Source: Halogranum amylolyticum (GTDB taxonomy: Archaea > Halobacteriota > Halobacteria > Halobacteriales > Haloferacaceae). From it: 64,000 bases of DNA. Every line of letters starts with the position of its first letter. The first letter of the stretch is position 1. The translations under genes and the position numbers were made by a program. The stretch spans positions 1-64,000 of the forward strand of contig NZ_FODV01000012.1 of NCBI RefSeq assembly GCF_900110465.1, in the 5' to 3' direction. Below, piece after piece: positions 60,360-64,000 of this stretch. Under the pieces are notes generated by a model, which was not told the DNA's origin, made no database searches, and worked only from the letters and a program-made list of their open reading frames with translations.

Positions 60360-61085
60360 CTAGTACTCGACCCCAGTACCGGTCGATATCCAATCGAACT
60401 CTTCGATTCTGTCGTTGCCGCGGTCGTCCTCCTGGCTCTCCGCGACGAATTCGAGGACGGCCGCCACTTCCTCGAAGTTCTCGCCGCGAGCGAGAGTGTC
60501 CGTCTGCGGGTTCCAGTCGACGAACCCGTAGTCGTCGAGCGTGTCGAGGTGGACACACCTGAGTTTGCGTTCGAGGACGTCGGGGTCGTCGTCGACAAAC
60601 GCGTGAGACGACTCTGACTCGCAGTCTGGATGCTCTGATTCCCGGTCTGGATGGGCCGTTGGGTCAGCGAGGAAGCGGAGAACGTATCGTCCGAAAGGGT
60701 GACCGAGTGCGTCGAACACCTCGTCCAGCGAACAGTCGGTCGGTGGCTCTGCGTCGGAAAGCGGACGCCGAGAGGCGAGACGATCGAACAACGGAGACAG
60801 TTCGTCGAATCGCTCGCCACGAGTGATGGTGTCTGTCTCGCGGTCCCACTGGACGAATCCGAGGTCGACGAGTTTCGAGAGGTGGTCGTAGTAGCGTCCC
60901 TTCTCGAGGAGGTCCGAGTCATCGATCTCGTCGACGACCCAGTCCGAGGCGACGCCGTGTTCGGCCCGGTGATCGGAGCCGGCGAGCGCCACGAAGAGAC
61001 GTCGACAATGCTCGTGAGCGAGAAGGTCGAACGCCTCCTCGGAGAAGCGGTCGACTGTCACGAACGCGGTGTTGTCAGTTGCCAT
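60360..61085 (-). CDS. Duplicated winged-helix (DUF7344-like) regulator
   Basis: 241 residues made of two similar halves. First: FDLLAHEHCRRLFVALAGSD...DHLSKLVDLGFVQWDRETDT, with ITRGERFDELSPLFDRLA. Second: FDALGHPFGRYVLRFLADPT...LDTLDDYGFVDWNPQTDT, with LARGENFEEVAAVLEFVA. Each half is a winged helix of the ArsR-like type seen in haloarchaeal DUF7344 proteins. The halves share order and the W-D/W-N-x-x-T-D-T turn, so the gene arose by internal duplication and could bind DNA as a single chain. Target unknown. Confidence 0.75.
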   Translation of the reverse strand: MATDNTAFVTVDRFSEEAFDLLAHEHCRRLFVALAGSDHRAEHGVASDWVVDEIDDSDLLEKGRYYDHLSKLVDLGFVQWDRETDTITRGERFDELSPLFDRLASRRPLSDAEPPTDCSLDEVFDALGHPFGRYVLRFLADPTAHPDRESEHPDCESESSHAFVDDDPDVLERKLRCVHLDTLDDYGFVDWNPQTDTLARGENFEEVAAVLEFVAESQEDDRGNDRIEEFDWISTGTGVEY

Positions 61086-61199
61086 TGGGTATCCTGTGGC
61101 GCGTTTGCGCCCAGTGAAACGTATCGACGGTGGCAGTACCGAAACGCGCCGTGGTTGACGTGGCTACGTGTTTTTACGTAAAGACGATATGACGTTCGG

Positions 61200-61850
61200 T
61201 CAGTCGACAGACACGGCGTTCGTGACGAGTGTTTCGACACCACCACGGATGCGTTTCGAGGCGGCTTGCGGCGTGATCCCCAACTCGTCGCCGATCTCCT
61301 TGAGCGAGACTCTGCTCGGGGTCTCGAAGTACCCACGTCTGCTCGCCACGACGAGCGCCTCTCGCTGGCTCGAGGTGAGACCGTCCAAATCGTAGGCGTC
61401 CGACGCCGGTTCGCTGACGCGGTGAACGGTCAGCGGCAGTTCACTGTCGGTACACGCCTGTTGGAACGACGCGAGCGACTCGTGGGTAGCGGCCCGTAAC
61501 CTGAACTGCCACGTGTCGTCGGTTCCGACGGCCGACTCGACGATGACGTCGTGACTGCGAAGCGCTTGGAGGAACCCGTCGCTGTCCAGCGTATCGGCCC
61601 ACTCGATGTGATAGAGTCGCTTGTCGGGGCCGACATCGACCTCTCTGAGGCGCCCGACCCGAGGATCGCGACGCACCGACTCCTCAAACGCAGCGTAGTC
61701 CTCCGCCTCTGCCCAGAAGTAGGGTGCTAGCATCTCACCCGTCGGAACGAGTTGTGTCAACTCGATTCGGACGGGTCGGTAGTCGTTGAGAACTTCTCCG
61801 AGCTGAAAGGAGTCACTCGGAACCGAAATCTCGGCGAGGACGACGCTCAC
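61200..61850 (-). CDS. Bat-type HTH_10 regulator
   Basis: 216 residues. The N-terminal beta domain (1-150, LAEISVPSDSFQLGEVLNDY, DKRLYHIEWADTLDSDGFLQ) matches the haloarchaeal Bat-associated sensor fold, followed by HTH_10 (LTSSQREALVVASRRGYFETPSRVSLKEIGDELGITPQAASKRIRGGVETL). No PAS or GAF domain. It acts alone; target unknown. Confidence 0.85.
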   Translation of the reverse strand: MSVVLAEISVPSDSFQLGEVLNDYRPVRIELTQLVPTGEMLAPYFWAEAEDYAAFEESVRRDPRVGRLREVDVGPDKRLYHIEWADTLDSDGFLQALRSHDVIVESAVGTDDTWQFRLRAATHESLASFQQACTDSELPLTVHRVSEPASDAYDLDGLTSSQREALVVASRRGYFETPSRVSLKEIGDELGITPQAASKRIRGGVETLVTNAVSVD

Positions 61851-62156
61851 GGGTTACACTCCTCTGGAGACAGGTGAGAACAGTCGATCGGAGTCGAACG
61901 GTCCGGGAGGTGACGTCTGTCTGTTCCGACCTCCGTTTCGAGATCGTCACCCGGTTGCTCATGGGAACGATGACCGCCGACTCCTGTACGCCACGACCAC
62001 CATCCGCTTCGGGTTCCGTCTTCAAAGGTAGCCATCGTACACATGCGTACTCGGAGAATATCTACGGGTAAAAATTTATTAGCCAACAGCTATTTCACGG
62101 ACCCCTGCCCGAGACAGGCGCTATCGCGCCCACCGTCGATCGGGGGAGTCGGGCGC
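61851..62156. other. Intergenic region before the regulator gene
   Basis: About 305 bp. taaaaatttattagcc (62069-62084) is AT-rich and could be a promoter element or a terminator of the GH97-type gene. No small gene is supported. Confidence 0.35.
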
Positions 62157-64000
62157 CTACAGCGGACGGAACGGGAGCGTCGCCCGCTGACCACTTGTGT
62201 AGGCCAGTGTGTCGGCCTGTGAGACGCCGTCGGGCGTGACGAGATCCATGACGAGCGGCGCCTGGTCGACCGCGCCGGCCTTCGCGCCGCCGAAGACGTA
62301 GCCGGCGTTGGATTCGGCGACCGGTCGCAGACTGCCGCGGTCCTCCGACTGGACCATCGCGACGACCTCGAGGTCGGCGGCGTCGACGCCGTCGAACGCC
62401 CCGCGGTCGAGGCTCATCGTCACGGTTCCGGCCGACGTGTCGACGCTCTCGGCGACGGACACGGCAGAGCCGTCGTCTCTGGTGAGCGGCGCACCGCTCG
62501 ACGTCACCGCACTCTTGGTGAACCCGCTGATCTCGAGGCGGTAGTGCCACGGCCGCTCGAAGTCGACGTTTGCCCCGAGATCGTCGAGGCTTGCGGTGCT
62601 GCCGCCGTCCTTCGACGGATCGCGAACCCAGACGACGAACAGCTGCGGCGAGAAGCCGCGGCCACTCCCGAAGGCGTTGTAGAGCGTCTCGACCTCGAAC
62701 GTGAACTCGTAGAGACTCGGCGTCTGCGCGACGGTGAACGACTGGAGGTCGAACGCGCCGGGCCGGAACGCCTCGTTCGTCGGGTAGGTGTACGTGCCGG
62801 GGCCGTCGTCGTCGCCCTGCGGGTCGGCGACGGAGGCGACAGTCACCGGCGGCTCGATTGTCACCGTCTCGGTCGCCAGCGTCGTCCCGTCTGCCGTCCG
62901 GACGGTCAGATCGTACGTCCCCGGGTCGTCGATGGCGTACGAGAGCGTGACCGACTGCTCGGTCGTGTTCGGCGGGAAGCGGACGTTCGTCGTCGCCGAC
63001 AGCTCTCCATCGAGGAGTAGCTCGACCGTCGTCCCGCCGACGTAATCGCTGTCGTTCGACCCGGTGGCCGTGACGAACTGCTCTTTGACGAACGCCTCGT
63101 CGTCGACGTCGACGGAGAGCTCCTGCGTCGGTCGCTCGTAGGTCGGCAGTTCGGCGATCTCTGTCCCCGTCGCTCGCCGGAGTCTGATCGCCGTCCCGCC
63201 GGATTCGACCATCGACGCGAGGATCGTCGTACTCGGGTCGACGAGCACCTCGTCGATACGGACGTCGGTGAGGTTCTCGTCGAACGAGGCGTCGACGCCG
63301 TCCGAGTAGATCTCGGCGACGTACTTCGGCCCTTTCGGCTCGCGACCGTTGCCCGGTACGCCGTTCGATCGCTCGGCGTCTCCGTTCGCTCCGTTCCCGC
63401 CCGGACGCAAGAAGTCGAGCGGGACGTCCAGCGCACGACCGTTCTCGTCGGTCATCGCGCCGACGTACCAGACGTCGTCCTTCCGGCGCGCGGTGACCAT
63501 GTAGCCGCCGATCTCGGCATCGAGTACCGTCGTATCGTCCCAGCCGGCGGCCGGGACGTCCTCGACGAACTCGAAGGCGGGCACCGTCGGTCCCCGAGTC
63601 GGCTCCGTCGCGGGCGTCGGCATCGACTCGCCGACGGGCGTCAGCGCCACCGAGTCAAGGTTGAAGCCACCCGTGTCGTCGTCGGTCAGCGTCAACGTGA
63701 CGTCGGTGTTTCCGGCGTCGAGCGAGACGGTCGTGGCGGCGGTCGTCCACTCGTCCCAGTAGTCGGTCGGCGAGAGCGTGAGTCGAGTGCGCTGCTCACC
63801 GTCGACGGCGACGGTGACCGTCCGCGGTGTGTCTGCCGGGACAGCGTTGTTCTCGCTGTCGCTGGCGTACCGTAACTGCAGGTCGTAGTCGCCCGCCTCG
63901 GCGACGTCCGAGACCGTCCACGAGAGACTCGACCCCGTCTCGACGGTGTTGGGGTCGAACTCGACGTACCGCCCGCCCTGTGCGTTCGCCCACGTCGCCG
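62157..64000 (-). CDS. C-terminal part of a GH97-type glycosidase with CBM and glucodextranase-C domain (5' end outside window)
   Basis: The frame is open from the right edge (codon phase 63998) to TAG at 62157-62159, about 614 residues. A CBM6/35-like module comes first (GGRYVEFDPNTVETGSSLSW, DYDLQLRYASDSENNAVPAD, NTDVTLTLTDDDTGGFNLDS). Next is a GH97 C-terminal-type domain (VPAAGWDDTTVLDAEIGGYM, YVGAMTDENGRALDVPLDFL), then a CARDB-like beta region. Last is a DOMON-like glucodextranase C-terminal domain (VASVADPQGDDDGPGTYTYP, LYEFTFEVETLYNAFGSGRG). The catalytic barrel should lie beyond the edge. An exported alpha-glucan or related oligosaccharide hydrolase is likely. Confidence 0.72.
   Translation of the reverse strand, partial: ATWANAQGGRYVEFDPNTVETGSSLSWTVSDVAEAGDYDLQLRYASDSENNAVPADTPRTVTVAVDGEQRTRLTLSPTDYWDEWTTAATTVSLDAGNTDVTLTLTDDDTGGFNLDSVALTPVGESMPTPATEPTRGPTVPAFEFVEDVPAAGWDDTTVLDAEIGGYMVTARRKDDVWYVGAMTDENGRALDVPLDFLRPGGNGANGDAERSNGVPGNGREPKGPKYVAEIYSDGVDASFDENLTDVRIDEVLVDPSTTILASMVESGGTAIRLRRATGTEIAELPTYERPTQELSVDVDDEAFVKEQFVTATGSNDSDYVGGTTVELLLDGELSATTNVRFPPNTTEQSVTLSYAIDDPGTYDLTVRTADGTTLATETVTIEPPVTVASVADPQGDDDGPGTYTYPTNEAFRPGAFDLQSFTVAQTPSLYEFTFEVETLYNAFGSGRGFSPQLFVVWVRDPSKDGGSTASLDDLGANVDFERPWHYRLEISGFTKSAVTSSGAPLTRDDGSAVSVAESVDTSAGTVTMSLDRGAFDGVDAADLEVVAMVQSEDRGSLRPVAESNAGYVFGGAKAGAVDQAPLVMDLVTPDGVSQADTLAYTSGQRATLPFRPL

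Overview
This window comes from a haloarchaeon (class Halobacteria). The DNA is GC-rich, most proteins are strongly acidic, and start regions carry archaeal TATA elements with short or absent leaders. There are many Tat signals, one PGF-CTERM anchor, several bacterio-opsin-activator (Bat, HTH_10) regulators, Rieske/cytochrome b nitrate respiration genes and IS1341-type tnpB elements. No rRNA, tRNA or CRISPR array was seen.

Layout. (1) 1-3.4 kb: the tail of a His/Lys-repeat, Cys-containing protein; about 1 kb without a clear gene; a small non-autonomous IS200/IS605-type element; a membrane-anchored malectin-domain protein; a PadR regulator; a 47-residue zinc ribbon. (2) 3.5-11.8 kb: a large Bat/PAS/GAF regulator, then a poly-gamma-glutamate locus (capC, capB and two gamma-PGA-hydrolase genes, one split by an in-frame TAG) and a second copy of the small element. 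(3) 11.9-19.2 kb: a 2-oxoacid dehydrogenase E1 alpha/beta pair with a free-standing lipoyl protein, a UspA protein, a ROK kinase, a halocyanin-like copper lipoprotein and a Tat-exported protein with heparinase-like parts. (4) 19.2-31.4 kb: a nitrate respiration operon on the minus strand. In transcription order it holds narA-like, Rieske, cytochrome b, a 59-residue membrane protein, narG, narH, a haem-binding gamma-like subunit, narJ, a membrane protein, a HEAT-repeat protein and an Mrp ATPase fused to DUF2249. A narO-like regulator is divergent from it. (5) 31.4-36.5 kb: nirK, whose 5' end has been replaced by a tnpB remnant; a VOC protein; a complete tnpB element; a polytopic membrane protein. 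(6) 36.7-45.1 kb: a PGF-CTERM surface protein, two histidine kinases, a HalX response regulator, another Bat regulator and, between them, a secreted protein made of 11 repeats that fit the curlin (CsgA) consensus exactly. (7) 45.2-49.5 kb: a class V aminotransferase, membrane and DUF7344-like proteins, a mini sulfite-oxidase-fold protein and MobA. (8) 49.5-59.6 kb: a membrane-bound Bat regulator divergent from a five-gene operon for an exported molybdoenzyme (Fe-S subunit, NrfD subunit, 1104-residue catalytic subunit, TorD chaperone, Mrp). (9) 59.6-64 kb: UspA, two regulators and the C-terminal part of a GH97-type glycosidase running off the right edge.

How it fits together. The window mostly serves anaerobic respiration: nitrate and nitrite reduction plus a second molybdoenzyme whose acceptor cannot be read from sequence. 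Each molybdoenzyme operon carries its own TorD-type chaperone and its own Mrp-type Fe-S carrier, and MobA is encoded next to the second operon. A second theme is the cell surface: gamma-PGA, malectin, halocyanin and PGF-CTERM proteins, and a putative curli-like amyloid. IS200/IS605-type ends recur and often sit exactly at stop codons.
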